A stretch of DNA of 64,000 nt from assembly GCA_963665265.2 (NCBI GenBank), contig OY762224.2, positions 1,674,001 to 1,738,000 of the forward strand, written 5' to 3'. This DNA comes from CAXXHQ01 sp963665265 (GTDB taxonomy: Bacteria; Planctomycetota; Planctomycetia; Pirellulales; Thermoguttaceae). The translations under genes were made by a program, and so were the position numbers. Positions 35,744 through 44,300 of this stretch are shown in pieces. The notes beneath the pieces were generated by a model, which saw nothing but the letters and a program-made list of their open reading frames with translations, was not told where the DNA came from and did not search any database. Every line of letters starts with the position of its first letter. The stretch's first letter is position 1.

Positions 35744-36919
35744 ATGACCGTTCAAATCGCCGAGTTCCGAAATTTCAGCGAATTGGCCGCGCTCCGGCCG
35801 ATCTGGGACTCGCTTTGGAATCGAACTCCCAACGCGAATTTCTTTCAATCGTGCGCATGGTTCGAGGCGTTCGGCCGACATTTCGGCGCCGACGTCCAGC
35901 CTCGCGTCTTGCTCGTCGAAAATAATTCTCGACCCGTCGGCATTTTGCCATTCATCGTGCGACGCGAGCGAACGCGGCTTGGCCGAATGCGAGTTTTAAC
36001 GTATCCCTTGGATAATTGGGGCTCGTTCTTCGGTCCCGTCGGAACGGACTCTGCCGAATCGCTCAGGCTTGGTCTAAATTACATCACCGACACGACCCGC
36101 GATTGGGACTTCGTCGAACTTCGCTGGCTCAGTTGCTCCGCCGTTTCTTCGGCTAGACTCGGCTCGCAAACGGAGGAAACGGTCGAGGCGATGCATGCCG
36201 CAGGCCTCTCCGCATATCCCACAGTCTGGGACCGAAACGCTTTCGTTCGTTTTCCCGAGGGGTGGTCGGGCTATTTGGCGACTCGAAAGGGGGCCTGGCT
36301 TCGCCGCATTCGACAGTCGGAAAATAAACTGCGGCGTCAAGGAACGTTGCGCTTCGTACGATATCGACCCGCCGGCGCCGTCGCCGACGAAGTCGATCCC
36401 CGCTGGGACCTCTACGACGCCTGCGAAAAAATAGCCGCCGAGAGTTGGCAAGCCCGCTCTTCGAACGGAACCACTCTTTGCAGCCCGTCAGTACGCGATT
36501 TTCTTCGCGAAACTCACGAAGAGGCATGTCGATACGGCGCCGCCGATCTCGCGCTGCTCTATCTCGACGAACGGCCCGCCGCCTACATATACGGCTATGC
36601 GTCGAATGGATACGCCTTTGGAATGCGCCGCGGTTTCAGTCGTGACGTTTCGCCGAACGGGTTGGGCGAAGTTCTTCTATTCAACGTCTTACAAGACTCG
36701 GCCGCGCGCGGCGATCGTATTTATGATATGGGCGTCGGAGCGATGGACTCGAAGCGGCATTTTCTTACCGACTCCGAACCGATCATGCGCGTAAGCGGAT
36801 TCGCCTCCGAAATCAACGCGGAATATCGCGGCGCATGGATGGATGAACTACGAACGCGGATTATTGAGCAGGCGCGCAAAAGACTTGCGAAAAAAGAATA
36901 CGATTTGCTGACGAAATAG
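35744..36919 (+). CDS. BioF2-like/CelD-family acyltransferase (GNAT fold)
   Basis: This 391-residue protein fits the acetyltransferase_6 (BioF2-like) family. It has 'NFFQSCAWFEAF', 'LLVENNSRPVGILPFIVRR', and a C-terminal GNAT-like half with 'LALLYLDERPAAYIYGYASNGYAFGMRRGFSRDVSPNGLGEVLLFNVLQDSAARG' and 'YDMGVGAMDSKRHFLT'. Relatives (BcsL/CelD-type) are often linked to exopolysaccharide or cellulose synthesis, acylating a sugar or peptide. The ATG at 35744 replaces a longer start at 35684 that adds 20 unconserved residues. It is a monocistronic gene. Confidence 0.87.
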   Translation: MTVQIAEFRNFSELAALRPIWDSLWNRTPNANFFQSCAWFEAFGRHFGADVQPRVLLVENNSRPVGILPFIVRRERTRLGRMRVLTYPLDNWGSFFGPVGTDSAESLRLGLNYITDTTRDWDFVELRWLSCSAVSSARLGSQTEETVEAMHAAGLSAYPTVWDRNAFVRFPEGWSGYLATRKGAWLRRIRQSENKLRRQGTLRFVRYRPAGAVADEVDPRWDLYDACEKIAAESWQARSSNGTTLCSPSVRDFLRETHEEACRYGAADLALLYLDERPAAYIYGYASNGYAFGMRRGFSRDVSPNGLGEVLLFNVLQDSAARGDRIYDMGVGAMDSKRHFLTDSEPIMRVSGFASEINAEYRGAWMDELRTRIIEQARKRLAKKEYDLLTK

Positions 36920-37310
36920 CGCTTCCGCGCTCATCGCGGCCGGTCACGTTCAGGATTGCGCGACCGGCTCGCGACGAACGCCTATCTCGGAAGGAAATTC
37001 AGCGCAACTCGTCGCCCGGGAAAGCGACGTGTCTTCTCTTCTTCACTTGCCGCTCGCGATTCTAAACGATGATTCGTCAGGGCGCAAGCGGCTCAACACT
37101 CGAATTATCCGTATTTAAAAGCGAAGCGCAAGCGCCTCGCTTGATTATTGTGGCCTGCGGCCGAAGGACGTCGGGAGCTCTTCACGCTCAGGAATGGCGG
37201 ATTACGCCATGCCGGGCCGTCCGTCGCCGGCTGTCACGCGGTGTTACCCGCGCTGCGCGCGAATCGATTCGTAAGATCAATCGCGCAGGCCATGTTCCTT
37301 CGCAACGTCG
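36920..37310. other. Intergenic region with short palindromes, no gene seen
   Basis: Contains hairpin-prone sequence (for example GCGAAGCGCAAGCGCCTCGC near 37120 and GGCGGATTACGCC near 37196) resembling extragenic palindromes. Overlapping frames here lack ribosome-binding sites and coherent codon use. Confidence 0.4.
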
Positions 37311-37544
37311 TTACCGGCCCGCGGGGGTCGGCGTGAACGTCGTTCCAGGCGTCACGACGGCGCCTGTCGAACAAGGATCGGCGCAAGGATCGCATGCGCT
37401 AACGGTCGGGCAAGTGACGACCGGCGCTACCTGAGCCTGCTGTTGATAAGCCGGCCCGCGGTGGAACCAATCGCACATGTTACGACATCCGGTCGTTCCC
37501 GTCAGCAACATCGCTGCGGTCGCTACAAACAGTAACCTTTTCAT
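37311..37544 (-). CDS. Small Cys-rich lipoprotein
   Basis: This 77-residue protein starts MKRLLFVATAAMLLTGTTGC, with the lipid-anchor Cys at position 20. Next come 'RNMCDWFHRG', a Gln-rich stretch, 'SACDPCADPCS' and a Thr/Pro tail. Small lipoproteins of this kind, with extra Cys residues, are common in planctomycetes and probably sit in the periplasmic face of a membrane. GGGAG lies 9 nt before the ATG at 37544. Function unknown. The 37545-37894 gap upstream shows no other gene. Confidence 0.8.
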   Translation of the reverse strand: MKRLLFVATAAMLLTGTTGCRNMCDWFHRGPAYQQQAQVAPVVTCPTVSACDPCADPCSTGAVVTPGTTFTPTPAGR

Positions 37545-37894
37545 TTTCGATTCTCCCATCGAAACAGTATCCTCAATGGCGAGGTTTCGCCAAGGAAACA
37601 ATACACCAGCTTCCATGTTGTGCAAACGCAACGGACGTGTTTTCTTGGAAACCTCGCATTTTGCTTTTCATTTCTTAACGCATTGCGCTTAAGCTACAGT
37701 TACATAGGAGGTGAGGGTGAGATAAACTGCGCCGCGCGACTGACGCCTTCGGGGCGGTCGCATTTTTCCTCCAGGAATTCGCGAATAATTCAACGTTGGT
37801 AGAGTGTACCGGACGCACGGATTGTTCTATGATTCTATGTTCGCGACGCATTACTTGATCCCATCCGCCTCCAAGCAACTGTGAAAGCTCAATC

Positions 37895-38908
37895 ATGAAA
37901 AGCGGATTCCGTCTCCTCCTTCTCGCCGTCGCGCTCGTTTCGCCTCGATTCGCATTCTCCGAAGAGGCCGCCATCTTTTCGAAATGCGCCTGCGAGGAAA
38001 CCCTCGTCGTCGATACTCGCGAAGCCCCCCTGTGCGGCGATTTGGCGGGAGGCTTCTCCCAGATTCGTTACCTTAAACGTGACTTATCCGGCGGTTTGAA
38101 AAGCGTCGATTCTGATCATATTTTCGCGCCGGAATTCGCGGGCGTTCCCACGATGATGCTGGTTCACGGAAATCGCACCGACGCCGCAGGCGCCTTGCAA
38201 GACGCCGATTATTTGCGAGATGTCATGCAAACGAATTGCCGCGTGGCAGGTTTCCGACTCATCGTTTGGTCCTGGCCGAGCGAAAAAGTGACGCGGCATC
38301 AACGCGAAGACGCGCAACTCAAGGTTTTTCGCTCCGATGCCCAAAGTTATTACGTCGCTCGGTTTCTTCAAAGCGACTCCGTCGAGAAGATGCGAAAAAC
38401 TAGTCCGTTTGCCGTCGTCGGTTATAGTTTGGGCACTAGAGTCGTTTCCGGCGCCCTCCAATTGTCGTCGGGCGCCGAACTCGACGGCCGAACCTTGCCC
38501 GCCCTGAAAAAAGACAAGCCCGATGGCGGCGACGAGTATAATCCGGAGTTGAACGTCGTTTTCGTCGCCGGAGCGGTCGACGCCGAGTCGTTGGCCTCGG
38601 ACGGTCGATACGGAAAGGCCCTCAGTCAAGTCAAGTCGTTGCTCGTTACTCGAAACGGCTCCGATCGCGTGTTGAAATGGTATCCGTTTCTTTGGCGTCG
38701 CGACGGCCCTGAAGCCCTCGGGTACGTCGGACCCTGCGGCCTCTCCGACCCCGATCGCGTGAATGTTCTTGACGTCGAATGTCACGTCGGTAAAACGCAC
38801 AAGTGGGAACGCTATCTTAATTCCCCGTCGCTCTTAGCGGCCCTTAAAGAGAATCTCGTTTCTCGTCGTTCCACGACGAAACTTCCCCCGAAAGTCGCCG
38901 CGCAATAG
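37895..38908 (+). CDS. Secreted alpha/beta-hydrolase-fold protein
   Basis: This 337-residue protein has a signal peptide (MKSGFRLLLLAVALVSPRFAFS). The hydrolase core includes oxyanion region 'MLVHGNRTDAAG' (about residue 88), a nucleophile elbow GYSLG (about residue 176) and late Asp/His candidates ('VLDVECHVGKTHKW'). It resembles DUF900-like serine hydrolases. A Cys-pair 'KCACEE' follows the signal peptide. Substrate unknown. Confidence 0.82.
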   Translation: MKSGFRLLLLAVALVSPRFAFSEEAAIFSKCACEETLVVDTREAPLCGDLAGGFSQIRYLKRDLSGGLKSVDSDHIFAPEFAGVPTMMLVHGNRTDAAGALQDADYLRDVMQTNCRVAGFRLIVWSWPSEKVTRHQREDAQLKVFRSDAQSYYVARFLQSDSVEKMRKTSPFAVVGYSLGTRVVSGALQLSSGAELDGRTLPALKKDKPDGGDEYNPELNVVFVAGAVDAESLASDGRYGKALSQVKSLLVTRNGSDRVLKWYPFLWRRDGPEALGYVGPCGLSDPDRVNVLDVECHVGKTHKWERYLNSPSLLAALKENLVSRRSTTKLPPKVAAQ

Positions 38909-38993
38909 CGGAATCGTCGGCAAAGCTTAGTTCGGCGCTTCTGTTTCCCAGGAAAATGACCCCTATCCGATTCCCCGCGATTTGTTCATAATT

Positions 38994-39914
38994 ATGCGGA
39001 TGAACCAGCCGCATTATTACATCTGTGGAGAGTGGATTCCTGCGTCGCAAGCCGGAATTCCTTTAACCGACGCGGGATTCGCCTTGGGCGTCACGATCGC
39101 CGAACAGTTACGAACTTTCGCCGGTAATATTTTTCATTTAGAGGACCATCTCGCGCGTTTGGAGCGATCGCTGAGCATGATCGGCGTCGATTCAGGATTG
39201 ACGACGGCCGAGCTGGCCGCAATCGCGAGAGAAACGGTCGCGAAGAACTACCCGCTGCTCGCCCCTGGCGACGATCTTGCGCTCTCGATCGTCGTTACCC
39301 CCGGAACGCATGCGTCCTACGCCTCCGGCAAGCAAAGCCCCTTTGTTTGCTTCCACACGAACCCGTTGCCGTTCCGCCTGTGGGCTAAAAGCTACGAGAC
39401 GGGCGTGGCCTTGAGTATGACCCCCGTCACGCAGGTTCCCGCGAGTTGTTGGCCCGCCGAAATGAAATGCCGCAGCCGGATGCATTATTATTTGGCGGAT
39501 CGGAAAGCCGCGGAGCTTGATCCCGGTTCGCGCGCGTTGCTGACCGACGAAAACGGCTTCATTACCGAAGCGACGACGGCGAACATTGCGATATATCGAC
39601 GCGATGAAGGATTGATTTCGCCCCCGTTGGAAAAAGTATTGCACGGAATCAGTTTGGAGACGGCGTTTCGATTGGCGGGTAAACTAGGCGTTTCATGCGC
39701 GTATCGAGATGTTTCCGCCGAGGACGTCGCCGCCGCCGATGAGATATTATTAACCAGTACGCCGAACTGCGTTCTCCCCGTTACGAGATTTAACTGCCGG
39801 CCGGTCGGCGACGGTCGCCCCGGCGAAATGTATCGCAAATTGTTGCGTGCGTGGAGCGAGGAGGTCGGCGTGGACGTCGTCGCTCAGGCCGTGCGTTTCG
39901 CCGTTCGTGAATAG
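38994..39914 (+). CDS. Class IV aminotransferase (BCAT / aminodeoxychorismate-lyase-like)
   Basis: This 306-residue PLP enzyme of fold type IV has N-terminal 'PLTDAGFALGVTIAEQLRTFAGNIFHLEDHLARL', the PLP lysine Lys158 in 'EMKCRSRMHYYLAD', and phosphate-binding 'LTDENGFITEATTANI' and 'LLTSTPNCVLPVT'. It may transaminate branched-chain amino acids or make p-aminobenzoate; the sequence alone does not decide. Starts at 38982, 38994 or 39000 are all possible; none has a strong ribosome-binding site. Confidence 0.9.
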   Translation: MRMNQPHYYICGEWIPASQAGIPLTDAGFALGVTIAEQLRTFAGNIFHLEDHLARLERSLSMIGVDSGLTTAELAAIARETVAKNYPLLAPGDDLALSIVVTPGTHASYASGKQSPFVCFHTNPLPFRLWAKSYETGVALSMTPVTQVPASCWPAEMKCRSRMHYYLADRKAAELDPGSRALLTDENGFITEATTANIAIYRRDEGLISPPLEKVLHGISLETAFRLAGKLGVSCAYRDVSAEDVAAADEILLTSTPNCVLPVTRFNCRPVGDGRPGEMYRKLLRAWSEEVGVDVVAQAVRFAVRE

Positions 39915-39977
39915 TCTCGATCGTTTGTTTCTATTTGTTTCGCGTAGTCTGTAAAACGTTTCGCGAGGAAGGTGATC

Positions 39978-41351
39978 ATGACCAACACGCTTTATCTTCC
40001 TGAGTTGCGCGAAATGCTGGCTGAGAATAATACGGTCGAGTTAGAGGAGTTTTGCACGGCGTTGCATCCGGCGCGGACCGCCGACTTCATGGAAGGGCTC
40101 GAATCCTCCGAGGCCTGGGAAGTGCTCAAGCACGCCGACATGCCGCTTCGCACGCAAATCTTCAGCTACTTCGAGACGCCGAAGCAGGTCGACATGATTC
40201 ATGCCCTCGACCGCACCGAAATGGCCCGCTTCATCGGTCACCTTCCTCCCGACGATCGCGTCGATATGTTGCAAGACGTCGACCCGACGGTCGTCGACGA
40301 GTTGCTTCCGTTAATCCCCGCCGCCGAACGTCGCGACATCATGCGCCTCCGCGCGTATCCCGAAAACACGGCCGGCGCCAAGATGACCACCGACTTCGCC
40401 CGCATCGGCGCGAATCTTACGGTGCGTCAGGCCCTCGACGAAGTCGTCCGCCAAGCGAGTGAGATGGAAACGATCTATTACAACTACGTCGTCGATGACG
40501 AAGGGCATTTGCTCGGTCTCGTCTCGGCGCGGCAACTCGTCTCGGCCCTAAGCAAGCCCGACATGCTCATCAGCGATTTGATGGAACGCGACCTCGTCAC
40601 TGTCAACGTGAACGACGATCAAGAGGAAGTGGCGAATAAAGTGGCCGACTACGACCTCATCGCCATCCCCGTCGTCGACGCCGAGCATCGCTTGCTCGGA
40701 ATCATCACCTACGACGATATCATCGACGTCGTTCGCGAAGAGGCCACCGAAGACGCCTACCGCATGGCGGCCGTGTCGCCCATGGAAGAAGACTACATGC
40801 AGGCGAGTTTCTATACGATTTGGCGCAAGCGAGCCGTTTGGCTCTCTATGTTGTTCGGCGCTGAATTGCTCACGTTCACCGCGCTTTCCTCCTTCGAGGA
40901 CGCCATTTCTAAAATTGTCGCATTGAGCTTGTTCGTGCCTCTTTGCATTTCCACAGGCGGAAACTCCGGCTCTCAAGCGGCCACCCTCATCACGCGCGCC
41001 ATCGCTCTTGGACAGGTTACCCCCAAAGCTTGGTGGCGCGTTTTGCGACGCGAGTTAGTTATGGGAGTGGCCCTAGGCGCGACGCTCGGCTTTATCGGCT
41101 TCTTCCGCGCGGCCGCCACGCCGCAAAGCATTCTCGGAAACGCCGGCCGTTGGCAATTAGCATGCGTCATTTCGGCGGCCGTCTCAATCATCTGTTTGTG
41201 GGGGACGCTCGTCGGCTCGCTGCTCCCCTTGCTCTTCAAACGCATCGGCGTCGATCCCGGCGTCGCTTCTAGCCCCTTCGTCGCCACTTTCGTCGACGTA
41301 ACCGGCATCATCATCTACTTTTCCATCGCTCAGCTTTATTTGCTCAGCTAA
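39978..41351 (+). CDS. mgtE: Magnesium transporter MgtE
   Basis: This 457-residue protein has the complete MgtE plan: N-terminal helical superhelix ('FMEGLESSEAWEVLKHADMP', 'FIGHLPPDDRVDMLQDV'), two CBS domains (about 140-260, with 'DLIAIPVVDAEHRLLGIITYDDIIDV'), a plug helix and five membrane helices including 'GGNSGSQAATLITRAIALGQV', the conserved pore motif. It is a Mg2+-gated Mg2+ channel. GAGGAAGG lies before the ATG at 39978. No M-box riboswitch fits in the 63-bp upstream gap. Confidence 0.96.
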   Translation: MTNTLYLPELREMLAENNTVELEEFCTALHPARTADFMEGLESSEAWEVLKHADMPLRTQIFSYFETPKQVDMIHALDRTEMARFIGHLPPDDRVDMLQDVDPTVVDELLPLIPAAERRDIMRLRAYPENTAGAKMTTDFARIGANLTVRQALDEVVRQASEMETIYYNYVVDDEGHLLGLVSARQLVSALSKPDMLISDLMERDLVTVNVNDDQEEVANKVADYDLIAIPVVDAEHRLLGIITYDDIIDVVREEATEDAYRMAAVSPMEEDYMQASFYTIWRKRAVWLSMLFGAELLTFTALSSFEDAISKIVALSLFVPLCISTGGNSGSQAATLITRAIALGQVTPKAWWRVLRRELVMGVALGATLGFIGFFRAAATPQSILGNAGRWQLACVISAAVSIICLWGTLVGSLLPLLFKRIGVDPGVASSPFVATFVDVTGIIIYFSIAQLYLLS

Positions 41352-41734
41352 GCCCGATTTCCCGCTCTGTTGGCGATGAAAAACGACCTTTCCCGCGTGC
41401 TCTCCCACGTTTGAGACTTAATCTCAAAAAAATTCGCGCGCATATTTGACTTCGGGGCGAAATAGTAATACATATTCAATAGGGAAAGTTCCCGCTTGTC
41501 AAAATGCTGCGGTCCGACGATGGTCCGCGTAAACTGGTCGAGGTTCCCGGCGTTCCATGCGATACTCGCAAAGGAACGACGGTCGTTTGGTTCCGATTCG
41601 AGCTTTCGTTTCTTCAGGCGCTAGTAGATCGGGCTGTGCGATGCGCCAATTGAAGAAGCGAATTCATGGATCGAGGTCCGAAGAGCCGCGTCGCGGAAGC
41701 GCACCGTGCGCTTCCGGCGCGGGTTGGGGTATCT

Positions 41735-41827
41735 CAAACCGAAAGAGCATCCGATCGCGAGATCGGGACGCAAAGCCGCGAGGCTTGACGAAGTTCCTTG
41801 TTGTGCGACGGTCGTCGCAGCGGTTGC
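41735..41827 (+). ncRNA. Candidate cyclic-di-GMP-I (GEMM) riboswitch
   Basis: P1 is AACCG (41737-41741) with CGGTT (41821-41825). AAAGAGCATCC is close to the class consensus AAAGGGCAAACC. P2 is CCGATC-GCGA-GATCGG, a stem with a GNRA tetraloop. It is followed by the class-diagnostic junction GGGACGCAAAGCC, then P3 with GACGA/TCGTC and a final GCAGCGGTT corresponding to the conserved TAGCGGGGTT. Both P2 loop and junction match the aptamer of Vibrio Vc2. It sits 190 nt before a small ORF with a strong ribosome-binding site and about 600 nt before the YetF-like gene. Confidence 0.75.
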
Positions 41828-41917
41828 GAATCCGCGCCGCGTCGCCCGTTTCCGAACGCTTCGCTCAAGTTTGTCGGGCTGCCGAAGTTTGCAACTCCCC
41901 TTGCGCTTATTTTCCGT

Positions 41918-41955
41918 CGGCCTCGCCGTGACGAGGGTGGCCGAGCGTCGTTTTT
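41918..41955 (+). terminator. Possible expression-platform terminator
   Basis: TCGGCCTCG and CGA...GGCCGA can pair, followed by GCGTCGTTTTT, about 90 nt after the GEMM aptamer. The stem has a four-base bulge, so it is weaker than the other terminators here. It could be the switch that controls read-through to the ORF at 42016. Confidence 0.4.
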
Positions 41956-42015
41956 GCGAAAACGACAAGGCCCAATCGCCGCATAAGTCGAACGTCGTAC
42001 ACCGAGGAGATTGTC

Positions 42016-42276
42016 ATGTCGGCGCGCGTCCCGTTTCTCGCTTTTTTCGTTAATTCCCCGTCCTTCGCCTCCTTTGGCTTTTGCGCCGCCTCGGCGGCCC
42101 CAGAGTTGCGTTTGCCCGCTTCTCGGTTGCGACGTTCCGTTTCGCTTATCAGCGATCCCTGCGAAAGCCTCCTTTCGACGCAATCCTTCGCCCAAGGTGT
42201 CTCTCCGGAGCAGTCTAGCGATGCGTCGAACTTCTTGGATGAAAACTCCTCCGACGATCTCGTCCGGCCGGAATAG
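42016..42276 (+). CDS. Small putative secreted protein under the c-di-GMP riboswitch
   Basis: This 86-residue ORF is preceded by GAGGAG 8 nt before the ATG, the best ribosome-binding site in this gap. The N-terminus is hydrophobic (about residues 6-27), ending in CAASAAP, which resembles a signal peptidase site. The rest is Ser-rich with an acidic C-terminus. Codon use is similar to neighbours (GCC, GTC, CTC frequent). I recognise no domain. It may be a small surface or matrix protein made in response to c-di-GMP. Confidence 0.5.
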   Translation: MSARVPFLAFFVNSPSFASFGFCAASAAPELRLPASRLRRSVSLISDPCESLLSTQSFAQGVSPEQSSDASNFLDENSSDDLVRPE

Positions 42277-42347
42277 CGTTTTTCCGCCTTCTCCGACCCA
42301 CGCCGCTTGCAATTCCGATCCCCTCCGCGACAATTAAGGACGGTCGC

Positions 42348-42385
42348 GAATCCGCGCTTAAAGCCTCCGGCCTTTGCGCGGATTC
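42348..42385 (+). promoter_or_regulatory. Long perfect-arm hairpin upstream of the YetF-like gene
   Basis: GAATCCGCGC and GCGCGGATTC pair perfectly. Inside, AAAGCC and GGCCTTT continue the stem around TCC. It ends 46 nt before the start codon at 42432. No T run follows, so it is not a standard terminator; it could be a processing site or protein/RNA-binding element. Confidence 0.45.
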
Positions 42386-42431
42386 TTCAAATGCTGCTTG
42401 CGATCGCGGACCTGTCCTCACGGAGTTTTTA

Positions 42432-42905
42432 ATGATGTGGGTTCCTGAGAATCCTTGGTGGGAATTTATTATTCGCGCCCTCGTCGTTTACGCATTCTTG
42501 TTGGGCCTGTTGCGACTCACCGGGAAACGGCAAGTCGGACAGCTCGCTCCGTTCGACCTCGTCTTATTGCTGGTTTTGAGTAATGCCGTTCAAAATTCTA
42601 TGAACGGCGGCGACAACAGCGTTACCGGCGGACTCATCCTCGCCGTGACCTTGGTCGGATTGAACTGGTGCGTCGGTTGGCTCACGTTTCGCAGCAAACG
42701 TTTGGAAGCGATCATCGAAGGACGACCCGTCTTGATCGTCCACAACGGTAAGGTCGACGATGCGGCTTTGCGAAGCGTTCAGATGACGCGGCATGAGCTA
42801 GAGGCGGCCTTGCGGGCGGAAGGCCATTCCGGAGCCGAGGATATCCGATTCGCCGTCTTGGAAAACAACGGACATATCTCCGTGATTCCGCGGACGGAAG
42901 ATTGA
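42432..42905 (+). CDS. YetF/DUF421 family membrane protein
   Basis: This 157-residue protein has two to three N-terminal membrane helices with the family motif 'LLRLTGKRQVGQLAPFDLVLLLVLSNAVQNSM'. The cytoplasmic YetF domain includes 'RPVLIVHNGKVDDAALRSVQMTRHELEAALRAEG' and 'AVLENNGHISVIPR'. The family (YcaP/YetF) is widespread and of unclear function, often tied to envelope or spore biology. GGAG precedes the ATG. The transcript may begin far upstream at the GEMM leader. Confidence 0.92.
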   Translation: MMWVPENPWWEFIIRALVVYAFLLGLLRLTGKRQVGQLAPFDLVLLLVLSNAVQNSMNGGDNSVTGGLILAVTLVGLNWCVGWLTFRSKRLEAIIEGRPVLIVHNGKVDDAALRSVQMTRHELEAALRAEGHSGAEDIRFAVLENNGHISVIPRTED

Positions 42906-42926
42906 GCGGTTTCGCCTCGTTCGCCG

Positions 42927-44273
42927 CTATTCGTCGCCCAGCACGACGCAGCCGCGTAGATTCGCGTTCGACGCTTCCAACGCGTCTCGGGCTTCGATCA
43001 CGGTCCGCCGCGTCGATCGCCCTAGTCGAATCGCTAGATAGGTCGAGTCGCACAGACTCGCTAGCGGAGCGGTCTCTTCGTTCGTTAAATCCGCCCCGTC
43101 TAATAGTATCAACCGGTAGCGACTTTTCATTTCTTTCAACGCGCGCCGAACGGCTTCAAGAGAAACGCCCGTCGATTTTTTGTTCGACGAAGTCGCGCTC
43201 GGCAATAGATGAACGCTTGATTGATTCGAACGGCGAATGCAATTTCGCCAATTAACTTCGCCGCTCCAAAAACCTCGCACCTCGTCTTCGTCGAAGAGAC
43301 CCCAGCGCCGCGTGAGATCGGGGCGTCGTATGTTCGCGTCAATCAGCAGCGTTTCGACGGAGAGAATTCGAGAAAGAGACTCGGCCAACGGAATGATCAT
43401 TCGCGTGGCCCCTTCGTTCGGCGACGCGCTTGTGAAAAATAACGTGGCGGGCAAGCGATCCCGATTCTGAGCGGCCAGATAGCTGGCAATCTCGTCGAAT
43501 ACGCTCGCCCCGCCGGTTAACGCCTGCATCGCCGAGTCGATCACTTCGATCTTTTCTTCCACGGCATGCGTGACCGAATTTGAATAATCCGAAATCGTCG
43601 GTTGGGAAATCGTCTCGATATAATGCTCGGCGGCGGGCTGGTCGGTCGCCGGCGTCGGTCGGGGTGATTGCGCCGAAGTATTAACGCACGGCGGAGCAGG
43701 GGAGGGCGGCGGCGCCTTGGCCGCTTCTTCGCGTTTCTCCTGCGCCGCCGTCGGTTCCGCCTTGCGTGCGTTCGGCTTCGACTGCGCGCTTGGCACGGAA
43801 ATGCCGAAAGTGACGAACGTCGTCGTCTCGCAATTCTTTGCGACGGCCGAATTCGACGAAATCGACGGTGCCGTTTTGGCCACGAAGGCCGGACCGACCG
43901 ACGAGTGGACCGTGCTCGAAGTCGCAAGAGTGATTTTTGAAGACGGTGCGGCGATAGGCGTCGCTATTTCGATGTTCGGTTTCGCCCCCAATTCAAACGG
44001 GGAACAGGACTTCGCTTTTTTCGATGCGCTCGTCCGCGGTTTATCCGAGGCGAATTCGCTCAACGAGATCGTCGTCGGCGCTGGTTGTTTCGGCTCTCGC
44101 TTCGGTTTCTCTTCGACCGGACGCTCGACGCTCTTCGCGCGGCTGAAAGAAATCGTCTGCGGACGCTCGTTCTGAACGGACGAAGCGTTCGCCGTCGAAC
44201 TACTGGCGGCGAGCGTCAGTTTTAGCGGCGCTTGCGATTCGATTTGCTTCAGTGCGTTTGAGAATCGGCCCAT
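42927..44273 (-). CDS. CpsD/CapB-like P-loop protein with degenerate Walker A
   Basis: This 448-residue protein has a long Ser/Pro/Lys-rich N-terminal half (residues 1-240) that looks disordered. The C-terminal domain resembles bacterial tyrosine kinases or MinD-type ATPases: 'FFTSASPNEGATRMIIPLAESL' at the Walker A position (about 278), 'TLLIDANIRRPDL' at the Walker A' position and 'LILLDGADL' at Walker B. The P-loop Lys of PxEGKS/T is Ala and the second Asp of LIDxDxR is Asn, so ATP hydrolysis is doubtful. It follows the ExeA-like ATPase, an arrangement seen in exopolysaccharide/PEP-CTERM loci. Confidence 0.82.
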   Translation of the reverse strand: MGRFSNALKQIESQAPLKLTLAASSSTANASSVQNERPQTISFSRAKSVERPVEEKPKREPKQPAPTTISLSEFASDKPRTSASKKAKSCSPFELGAKPNIEIATPIAAPSSKITLATSSTVHSSVGPAFVAKTAPSISSNSAVAKNCETTTFVTFGISVPSAQSKPNARKAEPTAAQEKREEAAKAPPPSPAPPCVNTSAQSPRPTPATDQPAAEHYIETISQPTISDYSNSVTHAVEEKIEVIDSAMQALTGGASVFDEIASYLAAQNRDRLPATLFFTSASPNEGATRMIIPLAESLSRILSVETLLIDANIRRPDLTRRWGLFDEDEVRGFWSGEVNWRNCIRRSNQSSVHLLPSATSSNKKSTGVSLEAVRRALKEMKSRYRLILLDGADLTNEETAPLASLCDSTYLAIRLGRSTRRTVIEARDALEASNANLRGCVVLGDE

Positions 44274-44300
44274 GACGACCTCGTCGTTCTTTTCTATGAA

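Noticed and set aside
37069..37434. 121-codon plus-strand ORF
   Set aside because: It runs antisense over the small lipoprotein gene and through palindromes; low-complexity Arg/Thr content.
39915..39977. M-box riboswitch before mgtE
   Set aside because: Only 63 bp separate the previous stop from the start, far too short for an M-box.
41395..41435. TTTGAGA/TCTCAAA hairpin after mgtE as terminator
   Set aside because: On the plus strand the stem is followed by A residues, not a T run.
41734..42333. 199-codon minus-strand ORF
   Set aside because: It is antisense to the GEMM aptamer and the 86-aa ORF, Arg/Gly/Ser-rich and lacks family features.
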